In this document: piece by piece, positions 10,134 through 19,472 of the stretch
Layout of the letters: each line of letters starts with the position of its first letter
How positions within the stretch are numbered: position 1 is the first letter of the stretch
Source of the DNA: Bin80 sp965208025
GTDB lineage: Bacteria; Bacteroidota; Rhodothermia; Rhodothermales; Bin80
DNA length: 64,000 nucleotides
NCBI GenBank assembly: GCA_965208025.1
Contig: OZ242302.1
Location: 1,798,001-1,862,000 of the forward strand
Reading direction: 5' to 3'
Notes under the pieces: model-generated
Told to the model about the DNA's origin: nothing
Databases searched by the model: none
What the model saw: only the letters and a program-made list of their open reading frames with translations
Made by a program: the position numbers and the translations under genes

Positions 10134-12771
10134 CCTGAATCATAGAGGTTCGGACAATCTCTTCGGCTTCGGATAATTCCTGTTCGGGCACTTCAAATAC
10201 GAGTTCATCATGGACTTGAAGGATCGCTCTCGATCGCATGCCTTCATGTTGCATTCTCTGGTCAATGGCGATCGCTGCCAACTTGATCATATCCGCTTGG
10301 GTGCCTTGAATTGGCATATTGACCGCGATCCGTTCGGCGGCCGCACGTACAGCACTGTTGCGCGCCTTCAAATCTGGCAAGTATCGGCGGCGTCCCATGA
10401 GGGTAGCTGAGAAGCCTTGTTCTTTTGCCAAATCAACCTGCCGTTGTATGAACTGCCACACGCCAGAGAAAGACTCTTGATGCGCATTCATGAGTTCTTG
10501 TGCTTCCTTGCGCGTACAGCGTAATCCACGGGAAAGACCCGACGGGGAGAGTCCATATGGAATCCCGTAATTCACAGCTTTTGCTCGGTTGCGTTGCTCT
10601 CTTGTTATCTCTGAAGCATCCACCTTAAAGATAAGTGCAGCCGTTTCGGTATGAGGATCACGACCCGAAGTGAAGAATTCTTGTAACCCCGGATCCCTAC
10701 TCATATGAGCGAGGATTCTAAGTTCAATTTGCGAGTAGTCAGCGGAAAGAATTACGCAGCCCTCTGGAGCAACAAACGCACTCCGAAGTTGCCGACCCGT
10801 CTGATCCCTGATCGGAATATTTTGCAAGGCTGGATCTGAGGAAGATAAGCGACCTGTGGCAGCAGAGGTTTGATTAAAAATCGTATGAACGCGTCCAGTA
10901 CCTTTCACGACCATGCGGACCAGATTATCCACATAGGTCCCCTTAAGCTTGGCATTCTTACGCCAGTCCATAATGAGTGCGGCAACCTTATGCTCGGTCG
11001 CCAGATCCAGTAGGACTTCCTCGCGTGTGGATGGCTTGCCCGAGGGTGTTTTCCGTTTTACGGGATATCCCAATTTGTCAAAGAGGATCTCACCGACCTG
11101 CTTGGACGAGGCGATATTGAAAGACTCACCGGCCTCGCTAAAGATCTCCTTTGCACATTGATCCAGATCCTCCTGGATTCGTGGGCCCAACTCATCAAGA
11201 ACATTCTGATTTAATTGCACGCCTGCAGATTCCATAAAGGCCAATACATTAATCAAGGGGAACTCAATATCCTCTGCCACACGAAGGAGGTCATTCTGAT
11301 GAAGTTCCTTGCTCAGTTGCTCCTGCATGGCGAGCGACAAATCCGCCCGCTCGCATGCGAGAACTCTGAACTCTTCAGGAGGCAGATTGCGCGGCTCTTT
11401 GCGTAATCGACCGACACCCAAGATGTTGTCGATCTCTTGGGGCTCATAACTCAATTGCTGCTTCACGACGGTACTGAATCGGTGATTCTGATCTGGAGAA
11501 AGTAAATAATGTGCAACTTCGGTATCAAAGAAATTGCCCCGAACGGGTACCATGAGTTGACGGAGCCGTACAAGTAAAGGCTTAAGCCCATGTCCTGTTT
11601 TTTTTACTTTCCCGTTGGAAAAGACGGGGGCGAGAACTTGCATTATCTCGAATTCGGACGTTCCATCGGGGAGCGGAATCGGTAGGTATACGGCACTTCT
11701 CGCAGCCCAAGAGATGGCCAGTCCATACCAATCGGCGCGTACTGGTGAGCTTTCTGTCATGAGGGTAGACAGCCCAATCCGCCGAACATCTTTCAGGGAC
11801 TGCTCAAATATTTTGAGTTCCTGGAGTGTTTCAATCAAGCGATAATTTGCCTGATCGGATTGATAACGTTTGAGGGTATGATCAGATGTGGTTTCGGTAG
11901 TTTGAAAGAGTTCAGCTCCCGCAGTAAGTCGACGAATTAAAGAACTAAATTCATATCTACGGAAAAATGCCAGGGGTTCAGCGTCTCTTGGGCTACGACA
12001 GGCATTCCAGTCCAGTTCAATCTCGAGATCTGTTCGGATGGTAACGAGGTCTTTACTGAGTCGTACCATATCCGGATTCTCGGTTAATGCGGTCCGCCAG
12101 CGCTTACTTGTATAGGTGGACGCTTTGCTAAGTATATTTTCAATCGTCTGATCCTGTTGAACAAGCTTTGCCGCTCCTTTCTCGCCAATCCCTCGTGCCC
12201 CAGGCACATTGTCACTACTATCCCCCATAAGAGCCAGCATATCAATAAAATTCTTTGGGGGAATCTGATATTTTTCTCGGAAGGATTCTTCAGTCAAACG
12301 CTCAAATCCTGCTCCGCTTCGGGGCCGTAACATTTCGATTTGAGGGGACAGAAGTTGCTGAAAATCCTTATCTGGGGACACGATGACTGCGGTTGCCCCA
12401 GCCGAATCCGCCTTGCATGCGAGTGTACCAATCAAGTCATCAGCTTCAAATAAATCTCCCTGTAATACAGGAATGGAAAGCGCTTCAGCCAATTGCTTAA
12501 TTCGAGGCAAATTTTCAATGAGGGCATCTGGGGGGGCGTCCCGGTTCGCCTTGTACTCGGGATAGAGTTCATTCCTGAACGTTTTGTCTGGCCCATCAAA
12601 CACAATCGCCGCGTACTCGAGCCCCATCTCTTCCATCAAATTGATGAGTGTGGTCGCGAAGCCGTAGAGTGCACTGGTATTTTCACCGCGCGAATTGATC
12701 CTTGGTCGACTCAAGAATGAAAAGTGAGCACGATACGCAAGTGCCATTGCATCAAGTAGGAAAATTTTCAT
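10066..12771 (-). CDS. polA: DNA polymerase I
   Basis: About 901 residues from the ATG at 12771 (MKIFLLDAMALAYRA); a TTG at 12804 would add 11 residues and overlap the ligA stop. The N-terminal 5'-3' flap nuclease is intact by eye (FDGPDKTFR, FEADDLIGTLA, DKDFQQLL, GDSSDNVPG). The polymerase domain has motif A (LSADYSQIELR), motif B (RNRAKAVNYGIPYGLS) and motif C (LQVHDELVFEV). The middle 3'-5' exonuclease domain looks inactive: the place of the first DxE motif reads GLSTLMTESS, and the second motif reads GLKPLLVRL where KYDLLVL-like sequence with Asp is expected. It acts in Okazaki fragment processing and repair, directly downstream of ligA. Confidence 0.95.
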   Translation of the reverse strand: MKIFLLDAMALAYRAHFSFLSRPRINSRGENTSALYGFATTLINLMEEMGLEYAAIVFDGPDKTFRNELYPEYKANRDAPPDALIENLPRIKQLAEALSIPVLQGDLFEADDLIGTLACKADSAGATAVIVSPDKDFQQLLSPQIEMLRPRSGAGFERLTEESFREKYQIPPKNFIDMLALMGDSSDNVPGARGIGEKGAAKLVQQDQTIENILSKASTYTSKRWRTALTENPDMVRLSKDLVTIRTDLEIELDWNACRSPRDAEPLAFFRRYEFSSLIRRLTAGAELFQTTETTSDHTLKRYQSDQANYRLIETLQELKIFEQSLKDVRRIGLSTLMTESSPVRADWYGLAISWAARSAVYLPIPLPDGTSEFEIMQVLAPVFSNGKVKKTGHGLKPLLVRLRQLMVPVRGNFFDTEVAHYLLSPDQNHRFSTVVKQQLSYEPQEIDNILGVGRLRKEPRNLPPEEFRVLACERADLSLAMQEQLSKELHQNDLLRVAEDIEFPLINVLAFMESAGVQLNQNVLDELGPRIQEDLDQCAKEIFSEAGESFNIASSKQVGEILFDKLGYPVKRKTPSGKPSTREEVLLDLATEHKVAALIMDWRKNAKLKGTYVDNLVRMVVKGTGRVHTIFNQTSAATGRLSSSDPALQNIPIRDQTGRQLRSAFVAPEGCVILSADYSQIELRILAHMSRDPGLQEFFTSGRDPHTETAALIFKVDASEITREQRNRAKAVNYGIPYGLSPSGLSRGLRCTRKEAQELMNAHQESFSGVWQFIQRQVDLAKEQGFSATLMGRRRYLPDLKARNSAVRAAAERIAVNMPIQGTQADMIKLAAIAIDQRMQHEGMRSRAILQVHDELVFEVPEQELSEAEEIVRTSMIQAMKLQVPIEVNLGSGVNWLEAH

Positions 12772-12800
12772 CTTTTCGTTGGTTCCCGTGAATGTCCCTT

Positions 12801-14996
12801 TCAATCCGACTGATCTGAGCCAAGAAGATCTCTCAATGCCTCCAGCCCAATTACCGTAACTCCCAGTGTAGCAGCCTTATTTAATTTACTCCCCGCACTT
12901 TCTCCCGCCAGAAGATAATCCGTTTTTTTGCTAATACTACCTGTGACTCTGCCACCATGCGATTCAATCCATTCACGCGCCTCTGATCGTGTCATCCCTT
13001 CTAATGTACCCGTGATGACAAAGGTTTTTCCAGTGAACAATCCTGATGATGTTCTCACTTTCTGTGTCTTGAAAGAGATGCCTGCTGCCTGGAGACCTGC
13101 AATCAGGTTACGGTTGTTCGCTTCCCGGAACCACTCAATAATCTCTTCAGCCATGGTCGGACCAATTCCATCCAGCACCACAAGAGAACGGAGAATGGGT
13201 AGTAGTTCGGTCAATAACGAGGTCAATTTTTGATCGTCCGTGCCGAATTGGTTGAGACAGGCAGCAATCGGATCCTTCAGGTTTATTTTTTGGAGGAGAA
13301 TCCTGTAGATGCATTCCTGATTTTGGAGCAGGTTTTCGGGTACCTGTTTCTCAATCGTACTGACTTGGTCCGCAAGTACCAGAAGCTCATCTATTGAAAA
13401 CTGACCAAGTAGGAGGCCTGCGGAGACAGCCCCGATTCCATTCACCCCCAGAGCAATCAGCAGTTTTTCCGGGGAACGTTGGCGACTCCGATGGATGGAG
13501 GCAATGAGTTCCGACGTTTTCCTATCTGCAAACCCCTCGAGGGACAGGAGATCTTTTTCTGTGAGTGTAAACAGATCCGCCTCATTGTGAATCAGTCCTG
13601 ATTCAATCAGTGCATGTATGGTATTCGGTCCTAGACCCTCAATATCCAGCCCTTCCTTGGAAGCAAAAAACACGACTCTACGGAACACTCGCTCCGTGCA
13701 CTGTGGATTTGGGCAGTACAGGTCTACTCCATCTCTCTTTTTGGTCAGTTGATCCTTGCTGACAGGACAATGAGTGGGGAGCTGGACGGGTGTTTCGCGT
13801 CCCGAACGAAGTTCTGTCAGAGGGCCAACAATATAGGGGATCACATCTCCTGACCGTTTGATCTTGATGGTGTCTCCGATTCGCAGATCCAGTTGCTCTA
13901 CCTGATCATAGTTATGTAGCGTAGCATTGGAGACAGTTACCCCTCCCACAAATACTGGTTTAAGATGTGCGGTCGGAGTGATACGTCCTGTCCTTCCAAT
14001 TTGAGGCTTCACAAATTCCAGTACCGTCGTTGCTTCCTCCGAAGGAAACTTCACTGCAATGGCTCCCCGAGGGTCTTTCCCTACAACTCCCAATTCTTTG
14101 ACCTGGGTGCTATCAGAGACTTTTACGACGACGCCGTCAATTTCAAATGGAAGATGGACGCGCTCATTTTGCCACCAATCCACCCGTATCGCAACGTCAT
14201 CCAGAGTAGATACCCGTCTTACGTCAGGCGGAATCTTAAATCCCATTCCCTTCAGCCATTCCAGACGTTCAAAATGATCTTCTGGCGCAAAGTCATCCGG
14301 GAACATCACATCGTAAGCATAAACGGACAAGTCTCTCTTCGCGGTGAGTTTGGCATCTTTTTGTTTGAGAGAGCCCGATGCCGTATTGCGGGCATTTACA
14401 TACACTGGCTCACCATCAGATATTCTTTGCTGATTCAGTTTGATAAACCCATCTTTTGTGAAAAGCACCTCGCACCTGACCACTAGGAGATCCGGTGCAT
14501 CCAGCCTGCCTTCGACGGGAATCCGAAGTGGCAGCGACCGAATGGTACGAGCGTTTGCGGTAACTACATCGCCTATTTCGCCGTTCCCGCGAGTGGCTGC
14601 TTGGGTTAGCAGCCCCTTTTCATATCTTAACACCAAGGTAAGTCCGTCAAATTTTGGTTCTATGACATAGCGGAATGCAGCATCTTGAATCAACCTCCGA
14701 TTCCTTGCTTCCCACGCTTTGAGATCCTGCACACTGAACGCATTTGCGAGGCTGAGCACTGGACGAACATGAGTGGTTTTAATAAAGTCAGCATCTAGAT
14801 CGCTTCCAACCCGCTGGGTAGGAGAATCAGGCGTGATCAGGTTGGGATTCTCCGTTTCAAGTTCAATCAACTCCAACAGAATCTGATCATATTCTGGATC
14901 TGTGATCGTGGGCTGTGCAAGCACATAGTACCTGTACGCATGCCGGTTCAAGCATTCACGTAATTCTGCTGCACGATCCGCAATACTGATCTCCAT
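12801..14996 (-). CDS. ligA: NAD-dependent DNA ligase
   Basis: 731 residues, normal length. It has the N-terminal Ia domain (AYRYYVL, DPEYD), the adenylation motif EPKFDG with lysine K115, an OB domain (GRTGRITPTAHLKPV), a zinc finger region, helix-hairpin-helix repeats and a C-terminal BRCT domain (FVITGTLEGMTRSEA). The zinc finger is odd: the first pair reads CPVS instead of CPxC, while the second pair YCPNPQC is intact, so one of the four usual cysteines is serine. It seals nicks using NAD and is co-directional with polA, whose ATG follows its stop codon by 29 bp. The ATG at 14996 lies 7 bp after the stop of the preceding membrane gene, suggesting one transcript. Confidence 0.95.
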   Translation of the reverse strand: MEISIADRAAELRECLNRHAYRYYVLAQPTITDPEYDQILLELIELETENPNLITPDSPTQRVGSDLDADFIKTTHVRPVLSLANAFSVQDLKAWEARNRRLIQDAAFRYVIEPKFDGLTLVLRYEKGLLTQAATRGNGEIGDVVTANARTIRSLPLRIPVEGRLDAPDLLVVRCEVLFTKDGFIKLNQQRISDGEPVYVNARNTASGSLKQKDAKLTAKRDLSVYAYDVMFPDDFAPEDHFERLEWLKGMGFKIPPDVRRVSTLDDVAIRVDWWQNERVHLPFEIDGVVVKVSDSTQVKELGVVGKDPRGAIAVKFPSEEATTVLEFVKPQIGRTGRITPTAHLKPVFVGGVTVSNATLHNYDQVEQLDLRIGDTIKIKRSGDVIPYIVGPLTELRSGRETPVQLPTHCPVSKDQLTKKRDGVDLYCPNPQCTERVFRRVVFFASKEGLDIEGLGPNTIHALIESGLIHNEADLFTLTEKDLLSLEGFADRKTSELIASIHRSRQRSPEKLLIALGVNGIGAVSAGLLLGQFSIDELLVLADQVSTIEKQVPENLLQNQECIYRILLQKINLKDPIAACLNQFGTDDQKLTSLLTELLPILRSLVVLDGIGPTMAEEIIEWFREANNRNLIAGLQAAGISFKTQKVRTSSGLFTGKTFVITGTLEGMTRSEAREWIESHGGRVTGSISKKTDYLLAGESAGSKLNKAATLGVTVIGLEALRDLLGSDQSD

Positions 14997-15003
14997 ACGG
15001 TTG

Positions 15004-15411
15004 CTATCGCCAAGCTCCCATCAGACCTGCCATCCCCAAGAAAAGCACTAGGTTATATGCTTGATTGAGTATAAACAACCCAAGGCCTTTATCCTCCCAG
15101 GCAACGCTCTGCCAGCCTGTGGGCAATGCGAAGCCGACCCATGCAGCGAAGCCAACCGTCATGCCTCCGACGAGCGTGCCCATCTCCAAATAGGAAATGA
15201 GAAGGGACAAGACATATGCCGTAAGCACAGACCCAACCAGAGATCCTCCGTAAGATTTAGCAGGATTCAATTTTTCTTTGATTTGCATTTGGGTGAGCCC
15301 CATCATTCGCATCCACATCTTACCAAAGATAGGACCATACCAGAGCGAACCTAAGATCATCGGAAGCAGAATAGCGATAATGAATGGGAGCCAGTTTTCG
15401 GGTACATACAT
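15004..15411 (-). CDS. DUF1761-like membrane protein
   Basis: A 135-residue membrane protein from the ATG at 15411 (MYVPENWLPFIIAILLP); the frame extends further upstream but without membrane-protein character. About four hydrophobic segments are seen, with the WYGPIFGKMW motif near the start and a GFALPTGWQSVAWE loop, typical of the DUF1761 family. Function is unknown. It lies between a VOC-family gene and ligA on the same strand. Confidence 0.75.
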   Translation of the reverse strand: MYVPENWLPFIIAILLPMILGSLWYGPIFGKMWMRMMGLTQMQIKEKLNPAKSYGGSLVGSVLTAYVLSLLISYLEMGTLVGGMTVGFAAWVGFALPTGWQSVAWEDKGLGLFILNQAYNLVLFLGMAGLMGAWR

Positions 15412-15469
15412 TCTGAATAAAATTTGGTTGTAGATCAGGAAGATAATAAATTGTGAAGATAGTATGAAG

Positions 15470-15817
15470 TTAGTTTTCTTCCCAGATACCACAAACGGCT
15501 CCGGAGGGGGCTTGAATGATCGCATAGCGATTCTTTTCACCAAATGATTTAATTGGAGTGATGACTGCTCCCCCTCCTTTGATGCAGGACTGGAGACCGT
15601 TTTCAAGAGATTTTACCTGAAAATAGGGGATCCAGACAGGTGGAAGATTGGCATTCACGCCACGAGCGTGACAGATTCCCGCGATCGGTTCTGCATCCGC
15701 CTTCATGATATAGTCATTATAGTCATCCATGCTGACGGGTTCGGATTTCCATCCGATCACTTCCGCATAAAAGTCGCGCACTGCTTCCGCATTTTCTACA
15801 GTCAAGTCTATCCACAT
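15470..15817 (-). CDS. VOC (glyoxalase/bleomycin resistance) family protein
   Basis: 115 residues with one vicinal-oxygen-chelate domain: WIDLTVENAEAVRDFYAEVIGW at the start, then WIPYFQVKSLE, GGGAVITPIKSF and YAIIQAPSGAVCGIWE. The start ATG at 15817 lies inside a 25-bp direct repeat that duplicates the start region three times. The protein begins directly in the first beta strand, so a few N-terminal residues usual in this family are missing. The repeats may have replaced the original start. Substrate unknown. Confidence 0.75.
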   Translation of the reverse strand: MWIDLTVENAEAVRDFYAEVIGWKSEPVSMDDYNDYIMKADAEPIAGICHARGVNANLPPVWIPYFQVKSLENGLQSCIKGGGAVITPIKSFGEKNRYAIIQAPSGAVCGIWEEN

Positions 15818-15885
15818 TGAAAATAATTGGATTTATCCACATTGAAAATAATTGGATTTATCCACATTGAAAATAATTGGATTTA
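15811..15885. repeat. 25-bp direct repeat, three copies, spanning a start codon
   Basis: Three perfect 25-bp copies at 15811-15835, 15836-15860 and 15861-15885, followed by a 5-bp partial (TCCAC). Each begins TCCACATTGAAAATAATTGG. On the minus strand every copy contains an ATG followed by TGGATA. The unit is not a multiple of three, so the ATGs are in different frames and only the one at 15817 opens the VOC protein. Slippage during replication is the likely origin. Confidence 0.95.
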
Positions 15886-16099
15886 TCCACTAAAATTTGA
15901 GTTTATTTTCCTCTCTACAACTCCCTAAATCATTAAGGGATCACATCTGGGTGGGAGAGCGAGAGGATGAACAAATTCATCCATTCCATTGTGAGTTAAT
16001 TTTGGAAAAACCGTGTATTTATTGTTTGCATTTTGTTGACGAATCATAAGGATTTAGGCGGTATCATTGCACTGCAATTTAACACAACCTATTTTCTTC

Positions 16100-16348
16100 A
16101 TGGCAGCTTCTACCCGATTTCGTAACCGTTACACCCGAACCAACCCCGAACGGCGGCCTCCCTCCACCGCTGCGACCGCACTGGAGACCTTAACGATTGA
16201 GAAAGTTCTCTACGAGGTTGAACTGACTCACCAAGCTCAGTGGATCCTTGGACAGCGACAGGGACACTCGTGGTACAACGAGGATGGTTCGCACCTCGCC
16301 GAAGCGGTTCACATCAAGGCAATTCGAATCCCGGCCCGTAAATATTAA
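16100..16348 (+). CDS. Small hypothetical protein
   Basis: 82 residues from the ATG at 16100, or 93 from 16067. Arginine-rich start (STRFRNRYTRTNPERRPP), then an ETLTIEKVLYEVELTHQAQW stretch that could form a helix or strand, ending IPARKY. Not recognised. Its base composition is richer in G+C than the flanks, which supports coding, but an overlapping minus-strand frame and the lack of homology by eye keep confidence low. Confidence 0.35.
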   Translation: MAASTRFRNRYTRTNPERRPPSTAATALETLTIEKVLYEVELTHQAQWILGQRQGHSWYNEDGSHLAEAVHIKAIRIPARKY

Positions 16349-16416
16349 CCCAATATGCCGTAGATCCTTATGTGCATATGGTTCACCTGATGACTTTGTC
16401 GCTGGACACGCAGGAA

Positions 16417-16800
16417 TCAGGATTTTTTCCACACAAACTTCAATGCAGACCAAGTTGCATCAATAGAGCAAACTTTCACATCCTTCATTCCGATTGCCCG
16501 CCCTATTCTCAAAATGATCGGCCGTGAAAGATCTGTCTTCTCGCCAGATATTTTTTTTGGCCATGAAATCCATAACATGGATTGATCCCCCAAAGTGGGA
16601 AGTGCACTATTTATCTGGACCATGAGGTGCTTCTGTGTGTCAGAGAATAGATGAACAAAATCGGCTTTCTCCATTGGAGATTCACTTGGAATGACTGGTG
16701 AATCTGCAATCAAACGATCGTAGTTCAGGGGCCTATTTAGTGCGTACGCACGCATCCCCTCTTTAAGCCCCAGCTTCAGATATAATGTTCTTGACTCCAT
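16417..16800 (-). CDS. DUF3052-like protein
   Basis: About 128 residues from the ATG at 16800; an ATG at 16866 would leave only 3 bp to the divergent sulfatase gene. The sequence has the family pattern KLGLKEGMRAYALNRP, then DFVHLF, MLWISWPKK and a strongly conserved end VKVCSIDATWSALKFVWKK. Family members are small proteins of unknown function. It is divergent from the sulfatase gene at 16870. Confidence 0.7.
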   Translation of the reverse strand: MESRTLYLKLGLKEGMRAYALNRPLNYDRLIADSPVIPSESPMEKADFVHLFSDTQKHLMVQINSALPTLGDQSMLWISWPKKISGEKTDLSRPIILRIGRAIGMKDVKVCSIDATWSALKFVWKKS

Positions 16801-16869
16801 GGGATCTTCTTGATTTTGATTGAAAAATACGTCAAATTGACTATGATCAGTCAAATAATATAGCATCAC

Positions 16870-18339
16870 ATGTTGCGCCTCTTTTTTGTTGTGATTCTCC
16901 TGACCATCAGTTGTGCTGAGGTTAAGCCTCTGGAAACCCGGCCCCCAAACATCATCTATATCCTTGCCGACGATCTGGGCTATGGGGAGCTTGGAAGCTA
17001 TGGACAGCATTTGATTCAGACCCCTCATCTGGATCAATTAGCCAATCAGGGCATGCGATTTACGCAGCACTATAGTGGAAGCCCCGTATGTGCACCGAGT
17101 CGCTGTACACTTCTCACCGGTTTGCATACAGGCCATTGTCAGATTCGTGACAACTATGAGCTTGGAGGGTTTGCTGACAGTACCGAACGTGGGCAGCTTC
17201 CCTTGGAAGAAGGGACCTATACACTTGGCACTCTGATGAAAGATGCAGGATACACTACCGCGGTGATCGGCAAATGGGGCTTAGGAGGGCCAAATTCCAT
17301 CGGGGTTCCGAATCAACAGGGATTCGATTATTTCTACGGGTATCTTGACCAGAAGCAAGCACATAACCACTACCCCTCTCATCTGTGGCGAAACGCAGAA
17401 TGGGATACACTTACGAACGGTTATTTTCATCCACACCAACGTTTTGAAGGTGCCGATCTGAATGACCCAACTGCATATGACCGCTATAAAGGTGCCGACT
17501 ACGCTCCTGACCTAATGATTCAAGAGGCGGAAAACTTTATCCGTCAAAATACTTCCAGACCATTTTTTCTCTACTTCCCTCATACTGTACCTCATCTGGC
17601 CCTTCAGGTACCGGATGAAGAGTTGGAAACCTATGACGGCATACTGTCTGAGTCTCCCTATGATGGTAGCCAAGGATATTTGCCACATTCCCGACCGCAA
17701 TCCGCCTATGCAGGAATGATCACTCGAATGGATGCGCATATCGGTCGCATCGTTGAAGTTCTCCAAGAACTTGGACTTACAGATGAGACTTTGATCATGT
17801 TTTCGAGCGACAATGGAGCAACCTACACTGGGGGTGTGGATACAGAGCAATTCCAGAGTTCTGGGGGGTTGCGAGGAGGGAAAGGTGATGTTTACGAAGG
17901 GGGAATTCGTGTGCCCATGATCGCCGTCTGGCCGGGCACCATCATGTCCGGATCCACTTCTGACCATCTGTCCGCATTCTGGGATGTGATGCCCACCTTT
18001 GCCGAACTCACCCAAACCGAATTGACTGTGGAAACCAATGGGGTTTCCTTTCTGCCTGTCCTCTTGGGACAAGCGCCGCCGGGACCAAGCGAGATGTACT
18101 GGGAATATCATGGTCGCAGAGGGGATGGGGTTCAGGCTGCAAGGATTGGGCCGTGGAAGGGCGTTCGTACAGGAATTCACTCGGACGCATCCGCACCCGT
18201 AGCGGTCTACCATATCGAAAATGATCCCTCAGAGTCAGTGAACGTAGCAGATGAGCACCCGGAGATTGTCCAAGATGTAGTAGCCATTATGCAATCGCGT
18301 AGCGAATCACCAATTCCCCAATGGAACTTTTCCAACTAA
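16870..18339 (+). CDS. Lipoprotein sulfatase (arylsulfatase A type)
   Basis: 489 residues. The N-terminus is a lipoprotein signal ending LLTISC (C15), so it is probably anchored in the periplasm. The type I sulfatase active site C-x-P-S-R is present as C74APSR, the cysteine that is converted to formylglycine, with metal ligands D34-D35 (YILADDLGYGE) and a later FSSDNGA. It hydrolyses sulfate esters, probably of algal or host polysaccharide; the substrate is unknown. Maturation would need a formylglycine-generating enzyme, one of which is encoded at 43930-44784. Confidence 0.93.
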   Translation: MLRLFFVVILLTISCAEVKPLETRPPNIIYILADDLGYGELGSYGQHLIQTPHLDQLANQGMRFTQHYSGSPVCAPSRCTLLTGLHTGHCQIRDNYELGGFADSTERGQLPLEEGTYTLGTLMKDAGYTTAVIGKWGLGGPNSIGVPNQQGFDYFYGYLDQKQAHNHYPSHLWRNAEWDTLTNGYFHPHQRFEGADLNDPTAYDRYKGADYAPDLMIQEAENFIRQNTSRPFFLYFPHTVPHLALQVPDEELETYDGILSESPYDGSQGYLPHSRPQSAYAGMITRMDAHIGRIVEVLQELGLTDETLIMFSSDNGATYTGGVDTEQFQSSGGLRGGKGDVYEGGIRVPMIAVWPGTIMSGSTSDHLSAFWDVMPTFAELTQTELTVETNGVSFLPVLLGQAPPGPSEMYWEYHGRRGDGVQAARIGPWKGVRTGIHSDASAPVAVYHIENDPSESVNVADEHPEIVQDVVAIMQSRSESPIPQWNFSN

Positions 18340-18403
18340 TTTGGAAACATATGGGGGATTGTATCCTTCCATCATCTCACGACTTCTGGACGAACTAGCG
18401 AAG

Positions 18404-18961
18404 ATGGTCACTCTTATTTCTCTATGGCTCCCGATTCTGATCTCGGCAGTGTTGGTTTATGCACTCGCCTCTGTTCTGTATATGGCCACTCCGCTCCATT
18501 CAAGGGATTTTGCCAAACTTGGAGATGAGGACCCTGTCATGGACGCACTTCGTACTCAACATGCCAAACGCGGACAGTACATGTTTCCAGGTGCTCTGAG
18601 CAGTAAAGAATGGTCGACGCCCGAATGGATTGAAAAAGCGAATCGGGGTCCTGTTGGGTTAATCTTTGTCCTGCCTTCGGGAACTGGCATGTCACGCCAA
18701 CTTATTTTTCAGGGAGTATTGATTCTTGCAATCTCGTTCATGGCCGGCTATATGGGCTCCACCAGTCTCCCTCTTGGTGCGCAATACCTTGAAGTCTTTC
18801 AGGTGGTGGGAACTGCAACCTTTCTTGCTCACGCCGCGGGGCATTTCACGTATTCCATCTGGTTTGGATTCAGTTGGAAGATCACATGGCTTCGCGCATT
18901 TGAGGGACTATTTTACGGCATATTGACCGCAAGCATCTTTGGCTGGCTCTGGCCCCAGTAA
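18404..18961 (+). CDS. Uncharacterised membrane protein
   Basis: 185 residues from the ATG at 18404 (MVTLISLWLPILISAVLVYA). One hydrophobic helix at the N-terminus, a soluble loop (YMFPGALSSKEW, GPVGLIFVLPSG), then three or more helices ending GWLWPQ. It resembles a widespread uncharacterised membrane protein family; no catalytic motif is seen. It lies 64 bp downstream of the sulfatase on the same strand. Confidence 0.65.
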   Translation: MVTLISLWLPILISAVLVYALASVLYMATPLHSRDFAKLGDEDPVMDALRTQHAKRGQYMFPGALSSKEWSTPEWIEKANRGPVGLIFVLPSGTGMSRQLIFQGVLILAISFMAGYMGSTSLPLGAQYLEVFQVVGTATFLAHAAGHFTYSIWFGFSWKITWLRAFEGLFYGILTASIFGWLWPQ

Positions 18962-19047
18962 CCCTGAACGACCTGTCATGAAGTTTTGACACACTCAAGA
19001 TTGGGGAATTATATAATGAGTGACTCACGAGTTATGGGACTATAACC

Positions 19048-19472
19048 TCATGATTCGTCTTTTGAAAGGGATTTCTCATCTATTAAACTTACTCCCAATT
19101 TCTTTGAAACGACAAGTGCTCGCTCAAATCGTCGTGAAAAGTTCATGCCTACCATAATCTCTTTAGAGGATTCTGACAATACAATTACTCCCACTTCCGT
19201 TCTACCTGCCAGGGTAGCAGTCCCCAATGCAGTTAGCATAGTCTGGCTTGAGTTATCTGCCAAAGTAAACGTTTGTGTTCCCTCCAGAAGAACAGATAGC
19301 CAATGGCTACGGGCAAAGGTAGTTGAATAAAGCCAGTAAAACCCGTATCAATCAGGGCCTCAAATTTTTTGCCAGGATGCTGATCCCTAAAACCGCAAAT
19401 ATTGAGTTTTAGACGCGGATGGCCTAATTGATCAAAATAGCCCGTTTCAATTACTTCCGTGTTGTCCGACAT
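19048..19472 (-). pseudogene. Clan AA (retropepsin-like) aspartic protease, frameshifted
   Basis: Two overlapping frames make one protein. The first, from the ATG at 19472, carries the single-domain aspartic protease motif FEALIDTGFTGFIQLP. The second continues with LLEGTQTFTLADNSS and ends at 19048 with the C-terminal half. The break falls at about 19285-19305 (AIGYL then SVLLEGT), where one base is missing or two are extra. Unless the frameshift is a sequence error, the enzyme is inactive. The gene start overlaps the end of the companion gene upstream. Confidence 0.7.

Noticed and set aside
15811..15890. Possible small CRISPR array
   Set aside because: The 25-bp units are adjacent with no spacers; it is a plain tandem repeat.
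17512..18213. 233-residue frame antisense to the sulfatase
   Set aside because: Shadow of the sulfatase, whose active-site motifs are on the other strand.
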